From the NCBI GenBank assembly GCA_025617745.1, contig CM046853.1, positions 30,865,313-30,929,312 on the forward strand: a stretch of DNA of 64,000 nucleotides, in the 5' to 3' direction. The position numbers were made by a program, and so were the translations under genes. Of this stretch, positions 11,093 to 22,141 are shown piece after piece. Each line of letters opens with the position of its first letter. Position 1 is the stretch's first letter. Origin of the DNA: Heliocidaris erythrogramma (Eukaryota > Echinodermata > Echinoidea > Camarodonta > Echinometridae). Below the pieces are notes generated by a model that did no database searches, had not been told where the DNA came from, and saw only the letters and a program-made list of their open reading frames with translations.

Positions 11093-11245
11093 CTACATGG
11101 TACATTAGCAGGACATTTATTGTCCCTTTTCTCTGTTCAAATGAACAAATGTCCGCTTAATGTTCGAAATGTCCTGCTAATGTAGGGGGCGCTATTATGA
11201 CGGAATAAACCGTATTGTTGCATGTCCTGCTAAGTTACCATGTAG
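11093..11245. mobile_element. Small TIR element A (word TTAGCAGGACA)
   Basis: Ends CTACATGGTAC and its near complement (GTTACCATGTAG). The word TTAGCAGGACA occurs at the left end, and its complement TGTCCTGCTAA occurs in the middle and at the right end. The centre carries AATGTAGGGGGCGCTATTAT then GA(C)GGAATAAACC. It is paired with element B 18 bases away. There is no coding capacity, and the class is unknown to me. Confidence 0.75.
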
Positions 11246-11263
11246 GAATATATATATATAACT

Positions 11264-11390
11264 CTAAAGGTTACATTAGGTGGACAGTTTTTGTCTTATT
11301 TCTACGCTCAACTGTCCACCTATAATGTAGGGGGCGCTATTATGATGAAATAAACCACACTGTTGTGTGTCCACCTAATGTACCCTTTAG
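11264..11390. mobile_element. Small TIR element B (word TTAGGTGGACA)
   Basis: Ends CTAAAGGTTACATTAGG and its near complement. It has the same plan and the same central AATGTAGGGGGCGCTATTAT as element A, but its word is TTAGGTGGACA in all three places (the middle copy has an extra TA). Element B is shorter because it lacks about 25 bases present in the left half of A. Confidence 0.75.
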
Positions 11391-11493
11391 TAATATATTG
11401 GACCTATAACCCTCCGCTTTCATTAATACATTTCTCGTCTGTTCAACAAAGAAAATGATACATATATTCGTTATTCTATGAGCAACATCTTAA

Positions 11494-11998
11494 AGAGAAA
11501 TTCAACCCTAATGGCAAGTTGTTCTCAAAACAGAGAGGAAATCAGAGAAGCAGATTGGTGAAAGTTTGAACGAAATCAGACAAGCAATAAGGAAGTTATG
11601 AATTTTGGAAAGATGTAATCACTATACATATGGGAATTTCAAATTGGCCGAATAGGTAATGTCCCTGTGATGTAGTGGTGGACAACTCCCCCTTTTGCTC
11701 CAACACACAAAATGATTAAAATATCATTTTCTTCAAAATGTATTTACTCAGTAGCATATTTGTCTAATAAGAGGACCTAAAACAACATGCTATCTACAAT
11801 TTATTTTGAGTACTGCTCTTATAATATTATAGGAACAAAACGGCAAATTAATGATTTTTTAGTGGACAGTAATCTAATTTTTTAACATCCATAACTTTCT
11901 TATTCCTTGTCCGATTTCTTTCAAACTTTCACCATCCTGATTATCTTATTTTTTCTGCTTTCACACAAATCATATTATTACCAAGCTTGGATTGCCCT
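11494..11998. mobile_element. TTAA-flanked MITE, family T2 copy 1
   Basis: TTAA at 11490-11493 and 11999-12002. The ends are AGAGAAATTCAACCCT and, in complement, AGGGCAATCCAAGCTTGG. Subterminal inverted blocks are GGTGAAAGTTTGAACGAAAT on the left and ATTTCTTTCAAACTTTCACC on the right. Related copies lie at 28776-29338 and 59057-59594. Confidence 0.8.
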
Positions 11999-12002
11999 TT
12001 AA

Positions 12003-12906
12003 TGTTATGACTGTAGCAACTTTGTCCATAAAAATGATAGAACATTTTACTTGCTGACATACAAAGTAATACGCAAGGCTGTTTGGAAGAATATTGAGTA
12101 ACATGTAGTTTGATTTTTAAAAAAATATCCAATTAAATCTGTTTTAAACTTTTACTTTATTCAAATAACGATTCTGAATAAGTGAATATCACATCCGAGC
12201 AATCAATCACTGTAGTAATATAAGATGTCATGCCCGCACCAACGACGCAATGTTTATTTCCGCTAATACCCGCTGCACACAAAGCATCATTTTGCTCATT
12301 ATAGGACTACGTCAGAGACTTGAGCCACCTTTGAGGCGCCATGTGACAGTGACATCATACATAAGGTGAATGCAAAACGAAAAAAAAATGAATTTATTTC
12401 CACAAAAGGTATCTCCATTAAAAAAAAAAAAACATTCGTAACACAGTTCAAATATATATACACAAACAATAACATAGTACAAACAGGTAAGAAGAAAAAA
12501 TAAATGTACCGAATATAATTATGTTTGGTTTGTCTTGGATGCCTTGTCTTCGAAGGATGCAAAATTACGCTTGGTCTGCAACGCGCATGACAATAATAAT
12601 GCCTGGGCTCGGTCACATGTAGAGATAGCCAACTTTATAGCTAAAGGTACTATTTAACATCGATAGCTATGACAAAATAATTAATAAATCCAGCAATAGT
12701 GCTTTGGAAATTGGAATAACCAACTGAAAACACTTGGTGATATATTTTGGGTAATTTATGTTTCTATCGTTCATGATAATGAAGAAACAAAATGTCCTTT
12801 GTGAGTAATTTTGGTACTTTTCCACCAGATGCGTTTATCAAGGTATTCATTAAGTAAAGAAAAAAAAAATGTTAACTTCCCAATGTAGGCAAGTGAATGG
12901 TGATCC
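12003..12906. other. AT-rich intergenic DNA
   Basis: No gene, SINE or TIR element recognised. Short open frames on the minus strand (about 12299-12616) contain A/T runs and show no family signature. Confidence 0.5.
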
Positions 12907-13045
12907 GGGGGGCATTTCATGAAAGGACTTGTCAGATATTTTATCCGACAAATTTGCTCTCAGCCAATCAGATGCAAGGATTTCAGAAGCTTATAACAGT
13001 TGTCGGTTAAAATTTCCGACAACTTCCTTTCATGAAACGCTCCCC
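12907..13045 (-). mobile_element. Palindromic MITE, family F copy 1 (word TTGTCGG)
   Basis: Inverted ends GGGG(G/A)GC(A/G)TTTCATGAAAGGA. Read on the minus strand, the conserved centre is GTTATAAGCTTCTGAAATCC then TTGCATCTGATTGGC and AGCAAATTTGTC. The stem word TTGTCGG and its complement CCGACAA (or TCTGACAA) occur in both arms. Family members lie at 51306-51434 and 61539-61686. Confidence 0.8.
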
Positions 13046-13369
13046 TGTTTAGATGAATCTCTCCCATAATGTTTATCAAGCAGTTTAAAATCGCTCTTTA
13101 TGTGCAATTATTCGACCACTTTCATGTCTTACTAAAATATAACCAATGCGTACATTCGTGGTAAAACCGCAAAAAAACTTTCGACTACTCGCGTAATATA
13201 AAAAAAAAATTAAACCACAATATGAAACATTGGTAATTCGCGAAAGTTTTATGTAGAAAATTGTTTCTCGTTCCGTTGCAAGTGTCAGTAAGTATCTAAA
13301 GTTATCTTCGTTGGAAACAGTGCAACGACACCCTCTACGACAGTATTGACCGTACCACTTTTCAGCCTA

Positions 13370-13470
13370 AAAAAAATAAAAAAATAAAAAGAGCGATGGA
13401 GAGAGAGAAGAAAAGAGAAGAGAAAAGGAGAGAGAGAGAGAGAGAGAGAGAGAAAAGAAAAGAGAAGAGA
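13370..13470. repeat. (GA)n purine microsatellite
   Basis: A-rich and GA-rich tract containing about 16 consecutive AG units near 13427-13454, flanked by AAAAGAGAAGAG repeats. Confidence 0.9.
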
Positions 13471-13917
13471 AAAGAAGAATCATAAGCTGATTGTAGGCTT
13501 ATCACCAGCTTAATGGAAGAACACGAACATCGAAGTGACTTTGCCTTTTCTCCATTATTATGAAACGCATTATCACATAAACCGAAGAACAGCATATGTG
13601 CCACAAACGTTTTTCATCCAATCGCAAATCTTAAAAATAATATCCTCAAGAAAGTGATAAATAAAGCTCGCCACAGACCGTGAAACCTCCTATTTATAGC
13701 ATGGGCCTATAGAGATTTTCCCGCCCATTTTCCTCTTTGAATCATTCAATTTTTAAAAATGTGCTTTCAATTCCAACAAAAGGCCTATAGGACACACTCA
13801 TTTATACGCCATTCTTCCCGCCCTTCTCTGGTAAATTCATGGGTCTACGGAATTTTTGCGGGTTTTTTTTTTTTTTTCCAGAAAATTTTGAAGTAAAAAG
13901 GCACCGCCAAAATTCTG

Positions 13918-14098
13918 GTGACCCTTTCTTTTCTCATGTTCCCTTTCCTTTTCCCTCTCCTTTTTTTCTTCCTTTTTTCTTCTTTTTTTCTCTTTTGCTG
14001 TCGGCAAATGCGTCACCGCTGTCAGCAAAAGAGAAAAGGAGGGGGAAAAGGGAGAGGGAGGAGGAAAGGGAACATGAGAAAAGAGAAAGGAGAAGAAA
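13918..14098. repeat. Polypyrimidine/polypurine hairpin
   Basis: A C/T-only arm (about 13918-14002, containing CTCATGTTCCCTTTCC) is followed by a short mixed centre with GCTGTCGGC/GCTGTCAGC. A G/A-only arm (about 14022-14098, containing GGAAAGGGAACATGAGAAAA) is its near complement. The purine tract continues to about 14200. A C run (14240-14257) follows. The long open frames across it on both strands are artefacts. Confidence 0.75.
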
Positions 14099-14284
14099 AA
14101 AGAAAAGAAAAAGAAAAGGTAAAGCAAAGGAAAACAAAAACAGAAAGAAAACCACAAAAAAAAGGAAAATGGAAGAAAAAAAAAAAGATGGAAAAACTTA
14201 CTGGAAAGTTAATATTCGGCATTAGGCTGCAGGCTGCAGCCCCCCCCCCCCCCCCCCGAGGATTTTCAAAGTTCTGATATGTTT

Positions 14285-14580
14285 CATATTTGGGCAACGA
14301 GGAGATATATTCACATATTTGGGCAGCACGGTTCCCAGATAATTCTGTATGTAACTTCTGTACATTCTCTCTACGAAAATTTTCAACAAAAATTTGCTCG
14401 CTCGCTTGCAAAAGATTCGGCAATGGGCTGCAGCGAGGTTCCCAGACAATTATTTAACTTCGGTATATAGCTTCTGTACATTTTCTCTACCAAAAGTTAA
14501 AAAAATATTTGCTTGCTCGCTTCGTTCGCTCGCAAAAATTTAGATATTGACAAGTTGATATTCGGGTAAAAAGCGTCAGC
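14285..14580. repeat. Two-copy direct repeat of about 130 bp
   Basis: GGTTCCCAGA(T/C)AATT, CTTCTGTACATT(C/T)TCTCTAC and ATTTGCT(C/T)GCTCGCTT each occur twice, about 120-130 bases apart, with moderate divergence. The unit is probably the internal part of a dispersed repeat. The function is unknown. Confidence 0.65.
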
Positions 14581-14821
14581 CCCCTCCCTGCGAAAATGGG
14601 CCTGTATGACCAAGATCTTTACATCTGGGATTTTCTATTTTGTGAGTGGACCCCCACGAGGGGCTCTACACATTCGAACCCCGCTTGGGGCTTCACACCC
14701 AGACCCCCACTGAAACCGTACCACTACCCTTCCGACGGGCCTGAACTGGTGTTGTTTTAACACTTTTCTGGTGTAGTCCAATATTGATACCGAGATGATG
14801 TTGAATTAACATTGTTTTTGT

Positions 14822-14990
14822 AGTGCACTGTACCTAACCCTAACCCTGCACTAAAGCTAACCTAAAACCTAATGGCAACCCTAACTCTAACCCTAATTAT
14901 TTGACGAAATAAAGCCCGAAGCAATTGTCGCCCGAGCGTATGTCGGAAAACCTCTGGGAGAGTCGTGCTCCTATTCTCCTCCTTGGTCTC
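14822..14990. repeat. Dispersed repeat with telomere-like CCCTAA motifs, copy 1
   Basis: Contains CTAACCCTAACCCT and ACCCTAACTCTAACCCTAA, then TTTGACGAAATAAAGCCCGA, AGCAATTGTCGCC and TATGTCGG. The same order recurs at 49275-49710, so this is a dispersed repeat that happens to include degenerate telomere-type motifs, not a chromosome-end remnant on its own. Confidence 0.7.
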
Positions 14991-15169
14991 GTAACCACTG
15001 TTTGACGGTCGCAGCACAGTGTTCCATCCACCAAATATTGGCTTTGATTAAATCTTCTGCTTGATCCATGGTCCTGGCAGAACTTCCCAAGTCTCGCCCT
15101 TCCTTAAACTCCCTGAGCTGTGTTCAAAAAGAAAATATCCACATTGTGTATAATATTATAATAATAAAT

Positions 15170-15340
15170 GATTATGATGATGCCAGTGATGATGATGATA
15201 AAAATGCTAATAATTCTAATAATATTTATTGTTATTATTATTATAAAAATATCAATAATTCTAAAATAGTAACAATAACAGCAAAAAACATCAACAATAA
15301 TAATATAATAATAACAATAATTTTTATTTTTATATTTCTT
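15170..15340. repeat. AT-rich simple-repeat tract (ATA/ATG/AAT)
   Basis: Stretch of ATAAT, GATGATG and AATAAT units. The 92-codon frame running through it is low-complexity (Asn/Ile-rich) and is not credible as a gene. Confidence 0.8.
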
Positions 15341-15569
15341 TTATAAAAAACAGGGTAGTCCCATTCAAGCCGCCAGGCCTGCTTTCCAATGGAGCCCTGC
15401 TGTAACAAAGCACATACAATGCAAATAACATAAATTACAAACATATAGAATCATACAATTATAATACATTTCATGAAAATGAAAAATTTATGTAGAAAGA
15501 GAAATGTATGCAACTTGCAAAGGAAAAATAAATCAATTATTGTGTCTCATTTAGTATTAATACTGTACC

Positions 15570-15760
15570 TCCTGAGGGCCCTGCAATTATTATTACCCCA
15601 GCATAATTATACCAGGTACCCACGTAATACATAATGGGTAGAGAGAGTCAATTGAAACACGTTGTCCCATGTTATAGGCACCGAGTGAGGATAGAACTGA
15701 GGACCTTCCGTACGAGAGTCAATAGCATTCACCATTATACCACTTTGTTATCACCGCTAT
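15570..15760 (-). mobile_element. tRNA-derived SINE, degenerate copy
   Basis: On the minus strand an A-box-like AGTGGTATAATGG is followed by a B-box-like CAGTTCTATCC, then GGGTACC and a GGGGTAATAATA tail. The tail order matches the better preserved copies at 55340-55655 and 62205-62590. Confidence 0.55.
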
Positions 15761-16530
15761 AACAACTATTATTTTTACTAATGGTAATGTGTATTTTGTA
15801 ACATAACGATAATGTCACATCAAAATACATGACTGCGTATCTTAGCTCCGAAATCTCTATTCCTTCAAAGAAGCTATTTTCCTCAAACCCCACACAAACA
15901 ACGGGTTGATAATGATAATCCATTTTTCAAACATTATACTTGAACAACAAATATCAATCTTCCTTTATGAAAATAATGGATGTAACATTTATCATTATTC
16001 CTCCTCCGACTTGAAGCTATCCTATAGAGAATACGGAAAATATGCATTTCTTCGAATAAATAAGAGATTCAATGCAATTCAATTTAGTTTCTTTAGATGT
16101 GATGTAAGGATAAAATTATGTAATTACCGTCTGGAGATCTTGAGGGGTACTCAAAAGCCGTGTCACCGTCTCGATTATCATACGCATTGTGAAGAAACTG
16201 TTTCCATAGCTGAAAGAAAGAAGGATGATACTATTTGTAATCGGTGTGGCTCTGGTTCAAGTCCTACCGCAAGGAGGCCTTTCTTAATTTGCATGCCACA
16301 TTTCAAGATGGATGATTGGTTATCAGAAAAGGGGCGAAAAGTTGTCACGGAGTATGAAGTTTCGATAGAAAATAGCATCTAGATTGTCTCGGTTGCGCAA
16401 TCACGCTGTATATAGTTATGGATTTCATTGCCTTCTATTATAGAAGAATGAACTGCTCCTGACCCAGTCACACCGATGAGACCGACATGAGAGAGAAAAT
16501 AGAAGGAACAAAAAAAAATTATCACTCTGA
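15760..16530. other. Intergenic DNA with an unsupported 158-codon frame
   Basis: A plus-strand open frame spans 15906-16382. Its product has no motif I recognise. A GGTTCAAGTCC sequence (pol III B-box-like) near 16255 suggests part of it is an old SINE head. It is not annotated as a gene. Confidence 0.4.
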
Positions 16531-16534
16531 ATGG

Positions 16535-16882
16535 CAGGGTCGGCAAGATTTAAATCAACCTGATTTAAATCACAAATTAAATAGCCTTGAATTTTTTTTA
16601 AATCGCCGATTTAAATTAAAAACAAAGAAATGCTTTAGGAATTGTACTATTGATTTTGTTGATGCGACCAAAAACATCAAAATCACTCAATAATCATAGT
16701 TTGATTTTATTATTATTTGGCCAAAAAAAAATCCAAATAATGCCTGATATTGGATCTCCCTAAATAAAGTGTTGCTTTTCTATAAGAGCAGCAGTTAAGC
16801 CTATAAAACAAAATCAAATAAATCGATTAAAATCAAATAAATCGCGATTTTTTTTTTTAAATCATGATTTCTTCCAACCCTG
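16535..16882. mobile_element. hAT-like TIR element rich in GATTTAAATC
   Basis: Starts CAGGGTCGGCAAGATTTAAA and ends TTTCTTCCAACCCTG. CAGGG ends and an imperfect 8-bp duplication (CTGAATGG and CTGCATTG, two mismatches) fit hAT. The palindromic GATTTAAATC or its half ATTTAAATC recurs in both flanks. There is no transposase. Confidence 0.65.
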
Positions 16883-16892
16883 CTGCATTGTC

Positions 16893-18855
16893 AAGACTCG
16901 GTCGGTTTGAAGTCGGTTTGGCGTCGGTTTAGAGTCGGTTTATTTCCCAGTCACCGACAAGACGGACACTATAGACCGACAACAAATCGAATAAAAACAT
17001 TGCATTACCACACTCTTAAAAATGCGTGGTCAAAAATAACCCCAAACGGGGTTACAAATGACCTAGTAAGCGGGATCAACTATGCACAAACCCCGTGCGT
17101 GGTCACATTGACCCCGCCATGCAGGGTCACACAAAGTAACCACATAGCGTGGTTACATTTCGACCCCGAATGTGGTCAAAATTTAACCACGATTGCGTGG
17201 TCATTTCTGCATAACTTGACCCCGCATAATATGACCCCGCATACTAATGATCATTACCTTATAACCCCGTCAAAACGCACGGGGTCATTTCTTCCGACCA
17301 CGCAACGTGGTCATTTCCCGTCGGACGGGGTTGATACTTCTGCCGGATGCGCGTGTACCATCCACGTTTCAAAGATTAAAAAAAAGAAGCTAATGTCAAG
17401 TAATATCATAACATATTTTGTATATTTTGCTCACTATGACCTATAACCTATCCTCTCCTATCGTATAGCATATCATACCCCTATCATCCTACTTTAACCC
17501 TACTCCTATTATAGTCCTACATCCTATACCTATATATCCTGAAAACCTTTACTTTATTATAGGGACTGTATTGCAGTGCTTGCTAAAAGTGGTTAAAGAT
17601 TTTAATTTAATTTTCTAATGTAGATTTTTAGATCTTAAACCTAATTACATGTTTGAATATGTACAACATAATAATTAGTATACATACATTTTTCATCACA
17701 TTTCAAAGTGCAATCATTGCATAAAAACTTAAAAATGAAGTGTCATTTATATATATAAATTCTGGTTGTTTACGGTTGCTCATGGGTATTCAGGATACAT
17801 CATGAATATTTATGACAATGGCCCAACGTTTAACCAAGTAGAAGTCGGACCAATACTTTGCTGATGAATAAGCAATATTTCAAATGGTTAGTGATTAACC
17901 AGTGAAATTGGAACATTGTGACCAACATATTTTTGGAAATAACCCATATGGTGTTGACCAATCGCATTGGTACATTTTTTGACCAGTCCTTTTTTAGAGT
18001 GCTTTAAAATGACCAGTTTTTGCGTGGTCATTTTAAAATGACCAGTTTTTGCGTGGTCAAAATGACCACGCAAAAACTGGTCATTTTAATGCAGCGGGAG
18101 CATTATTGATCGAAAACAACCCCAACACGTGGTCGAATAAATTCGACCACGCATTATGCGACCCCGCATTTTTAAGAGTGCATGAATGGCAAAGAATCGG
18201 CCGGTTTGAAGTCGGTTTGGCGTCGGTTTAGAGTCGGTTTATTTTCCAGTCACCGACAACGGACACTAGACCGACAACAAATCGAACAAAACATTGCATT
18301 ACCATGAATGGCAAAGAATCGGTCGGTTTGAAGTCGGTTTGAAGTCGGTTTGGCGGTGGTTTAGAGTCGGTTTATTTCCCAGTCACCGACAAGACGGACA
18401 CTATAGACCGACAACAAATCGAATAAAAACATTGCATTACCATGAATGGCAAAGAATCGGCCGGTTTGAAGTAGGTTGGTGGTGGTTTAGAGTCGGTTTA
18501 TTTCCCAGTCACCGACAAGACGGACACTATAGACCGACAACAAATCGAACAAAACATTGCATTACCATGAATGGCAAAGAATCGGTCGGTTTGAAGTCGG
18601 TTTGGCGTCGGTTTAGAGTCGGTTTATTTCCCAGTCACCGACAAGACGGACACTAGACCGACAACAAATCGAACAAAACATAGCATTAACATGAATGGCA
18701 AAGAATCGGTCGGTTTGAAGTCGGTTTGGCGTCGGTTTAGAGTCGGTTTATTTCCCAGTCACCAACAAGACGGACACTATAGACCGACAACAAATCGAAC
18801 AAAACATTGCATTACCATGAATGGCAAAGAATCGGTCGGTTCGGGGTGTGTTTGG
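16893..18855. repeat. Tandem repeat, unit about 124 bp, about six units, split by a TIR element
   Basis: The unit contains TCGGTCGGTTTGAAGTCGG, GGCGTCGGTTTAGAGTCGG, CCAGTCACCGACAAGACGG and AGACCGACAACAAATCGAA, and ends CATTACCATGAATGGCAAAG. The junction CATGAATGGC starts at 18181, 18303, 18441, 18566, 18690 and 18816, so the unit is 122-138 bp. The first unit (16893-17010) is separated from the rest by the TIR element at 17011-18180. Open frames through it are periodic artefacts. Diverged relatives lie near 21600-21720. Confidence 0.9.
17011..18180. mobile_element. CACTCTTA-end TIR element E1, packed with GACCACG and GACCCCG words
   Basis: Inverted ends CACTCTTAAAAATGCGTGGTC and CGACCCCGCATTTTTAAGAG plus TG. 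Intact units of the surrounding tandem repeat show the empty site (ATTACCATGAATGG), so the insertion duplicated the dinucleotide CA. About ten GACCACG/CGTGGTC and about ten GACCCCG/AACCCCG words (either strand) crowd the two terminal zones (17025-17345 and 18000-18170). The middle is plain AT-rich DNA. No transposase is encoded. Confidence 0.85.
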
Positions 18856-18869
18856 TGGTTGGAGTGAGG

Positions 18870-20560
18870 TATATTACACCCATATTTGAAAACATATTAT
18901 AGTTATCAGCACTACTAATTATTACTGTCACAAGGATGGAACATCTTTCATATTCTTACAAGGAATACATAGACGGTGGAGGGACTATATGTATATCTAT
19001 TTTCTTAATGAGCTGTTACCCGCTTAAAAAATTCATCCTGGTTCGAAGATTTTCTGACTTTGTAGTCGTTCTCAATGTTGATAATGATTTTCATCACACT
19101 AACAAATTAGTAGCTACACAATGAAAGAGAGTTTTCTTTGATCTTCCAACTTGGTTTATTTTATTCAATAAAAATCAAAATTATGATTCATAACACAATC
19201 ACATAAATATATTCATTGTATTATAAATATATTACTCGATATCCCGTAATGTTATCATCTGGATTTCTTCATACAAATTCAAATATGCACAATTTACTAC
19301 AAAATCAATGGTGATAAATATTTTCTTCCATATATTTAGATAGGTTGATCTGCAAATACACAAGGTATGGATCAATATGAATCGAAATGAAAATCAAATA
19401 CATTCACATATTTCAAGAATATATAGATACAAGTACTAGACATGTATATTGCATTTGAAACATAAGCTATATTCTCTATTGTCTAAAATTTAAAAAGATC
19501 GGAATAAAATCATATCTATTAAAACAAATGCGTTGACACTATCTGACATAAATTACATCAAAATACAATTTGTTTCTACAAGATGTGTTGTGCAATGTGA
19601 AATGGCATTGTGCATCGTTTCTTTTTTGCATATAATTATATGAAACTAAGCGAACTTAGCGAAATTACTTGGGCATCTAAATTCAAATAACCGCACACAG
19701 CTGTTTGCATTACTATAGCTGGAATCGAAACATGATCTCAAAATATACAACTAATTGAAAAGTTTGCATAACTAGCTAAAGGAAATTAAAAGTTACGAAA
19801 AAGCATTTTAAAGGCAATTTGGAAAGAAAAACAAAAACTTTGGTTTGCAAACGTCACAAACAATGCCCCGTTAGAAGTGAGCAATGGAAAGTTTAAAAGC
19901 ACGAATGACTTAAGGATGAGTGGACAACATGGGTGGACAATATAAGTGGTTAAACTCTTAGGCGTTCCCTTACAAACTAAAAATCTTCATACCTTTGAGC
20001 GTGATCTATATACTCATACCGTGTTTCAACAGACGGAAAGTCATTTCTACAACACAATTTACACGTTACAAAATACATTGAATTTATATGTGGATTACAA
20101 ATGCATAAAACTTGCGATAAAGTCTAAATATTATATACACACCCGGCGTGCGCATGAGTAGGAAATTCTTCTAATTTATATACATGTTGGTAAATGAAAA
20201 CTTACACTGTGCACTCATTATGTCTAGTGAGCAGTAAATATTTACATCCACATAGTCGGCGAACCTTTAAGCGCTATCACCTGGAGTGATAACTTTTGAC
20301 TTTTATTATGATACATCTGAAACTACAACATTCCTACAATGTATACATATTTGTACCATTTTTTCCATAGCGCCCAGTGGTGGCTCTATTTCATCTGTTT
20401 TTCATATCGCAATATTCATAACGTATAAGTATACAATCGTGATAAATATATCTATCGATATTATGCCAAAAAGTATTCAGGTAGAAGTTAGAATCACCTA
20501 GATTAAACTTTGTCTGCAAAATCGTTCGTGTTACATTTGAATACATAAAGGAAAGGCCGA
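18870..20560. other. AT-rich intergenic DNA without recognised content
   Basis: No gene, SINE or inverted-repeat element was recognised in this 1.7-kb stretch. Short open frames (for example 18936-19124) have no family signature. Confidence 0.5.
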
Positions 20561-20565
20561 CTTAA

Positions 20566-20967
20566 CCCTTCAGGACAGGAATTATTAAAGGGCTAAATTG
20601 ATCACATTTTGTTCTTCAAATTGGCAACATTAATATATTTCTTTTAGTGCTACATGGTTTTAATAAGATGTAATGTCTTTGAAAACAATATACATGGTTA
20701 GAAATATGTCGAAAAGTTGAAAAAATGCCAATTGTGATGAAAAAACAATGTGAATATCTCTATGTGTTGCCAATTTAAGGATTTTAAGGCTTATTCTTGT
20801 TTGTAAATTTCATGGCATCAAACACAAAATGGTCCGGCAACAAAAATGGACATAGTGTGTGCAGAAAATAGTGCTCTCTCTACTCATGCATGTTGTATAT
20901 TTTTAGAGCTCTGAATTAAAAATTATTGAGCCAAACCACAAAATGTGGTCAGTTGTCTTGAAAGGGT
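20566..20967. mobile_element. TTAA-flanked MITE, family T3 copy 1
   Basis: TTAA at 20562-20565 and 20968-20971. The ends are CCCTTCAGGACAG and, in complement, ACCCTTTCAAGACAA. A second copy in opposite orientation, truncated on one side, lies at 30023-30410. They share landmarks such as CATGTAGCACTAAAAG and CAACTTTTCGACA on opposite strands. Confidence 0.75.
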
Positions 20968-21557
20968 TTAAGCAGTTACAACATCAAAGCCTAGACAGTA
21001 GACACATCTATCTAGTTTGAAGATTATGTAAGTCAAAATAGAGAACAACATAAGAAAACCACTATTATAACAGATTCATAAGTAGCAGACGGCATTAACC
21101 CATGCCTTGTTGTTGAGTATAAGACATTTCACTTCTATTGCATATCCCGAAAGTGCATGCATGTAATTTTATTTTTCCTGATTATGTTGAGTCAGAATTA
21201 TTAAAACACGATAAACGATGTGATAAGGAATACAGTAAGTACAAACCAGAGGACGTAGAAGAGGCGAAACAAGACTTGAACGAATTTGTTTCCTTAAGAC
21301 TTTATCTCTTCAAATGAATGTGTAAACATTTTACAACATTTAAGTTTATGTGGCGTAGATGAAGATCTCACCGTGGCGTACTGGCCACACCATAGCCGGC
21401 TAGTTCCTTCTACATCGTCACAGCCGTAAGAATTATTGAACTTACATAATGTAATGCTGATGTGGTTTTGAAATAACGATACATGAAGTTGTTGTTGCTG
21501 TTCTTGTTTTTGGCTTTTGTATTGTAAAAAAAAGTAGAGTTATCGTTGGATAGTTTG

Positions 21558-21563
21558 TTTATT
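21558..21563 (-). terminator. Candidate polyadenylation signal of the aminopeptidase gene
   Basis: AATAAA on the minus strand about 580 bases downstream of the stop codon. It is the nearest clear hexamer found by eye, and a second lies at 21168-21173. The choice is a guess without transcript data. Confidence 0.25.
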
Positions 21564-21793
21564 TCATTTGTATCATTTCGGACTGGGGAAGCAAATAGTG
21601 ATACTCCAGTCACATCGACAAGACCGATACAAGACCGACGACAGAACGAATAATATACTCTACCCCGAATGGCTTTTCGTCAATAATCGGTGGGGTTGGA
21701 GTCGGTTAAGCGATGTGACAGGGGTATCATGGGGATGGTGATGTATGGAAAAGATCATCATCATTCCATCATCAATACAGCAGCCATCTTCTA

Positions 21794-21975
21794 CACTGTA
21801 AAAAATAACTGTAGATTAACAGGTTTTTTTACTTGTAAAATTACAAGTTTTGGCCGTTTTTCTGTTAATACGGTATTTTTCTTGTGAAATGGCAGGAAAA
21901 TTAGCAACCGACAGCATAGAAACACACGGGCACCGACGACGGACCGCCTTTAGTCTACAGTTATTTTTTACAGTG
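21794..21975. mobile_element. CACTGTAAA-end TIR element E3
   Basis: TA-flanked (21792-21793, 21976-21977) with perfect 22-bp inverted ends that begin CACTGTAAAAAATAACTGTA. The words TAACTGTAG/TTAACAG and ACTTGTAA/TTACAAGT recur inside. It lies 167 bases below the stop codon of the aminopeptidase gene, so it is probably within the 3' UTR. Confidence 0.85.
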
Positions 21976-22141
21976 TAGAATGGACAAGATGGGATGATGA
22001 CTAGGATGCTGTCGGTGATGATAGGGCTGATGATGACGCGACGGTGATGATGACGATGATAGTAATTGTAGTGGTAGTGGTAGTGGTGGCGCCGGAGGTT
22101 GACGCCCTGATTGAAGAGTCGGGGTTGGTGGTCGGTCTCCT

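Noticed and set aside
13837-14423. Several 70-133 codon frames on both strands
   Set aside because: They come from homopurine/homopyrimidine DNA and poly-C and encode only Lys/Glu/Arg or Phe/Leu/Ser runs.
14822-14905. Interstitial telomere or chromosome-fusion scar
   Set aside because: The same flanking sequence accompanies the other CCCTAA patch at 49275, which shows a dispersed repeat.
15906-16382. 158-codon plus-strand open frame
   Set aside because: No family wording. Part of it overlaps a pol III B-box-like sequence, so it is more likely old repeat DNA.
16907-18656. Frames repeating a SVWRRFRVGLFPSHRQDGHY-like unit
   Set aside because: This is translation of the 124-bp tandem repeat, with frame and stops varying among units. 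Not a protein gene.
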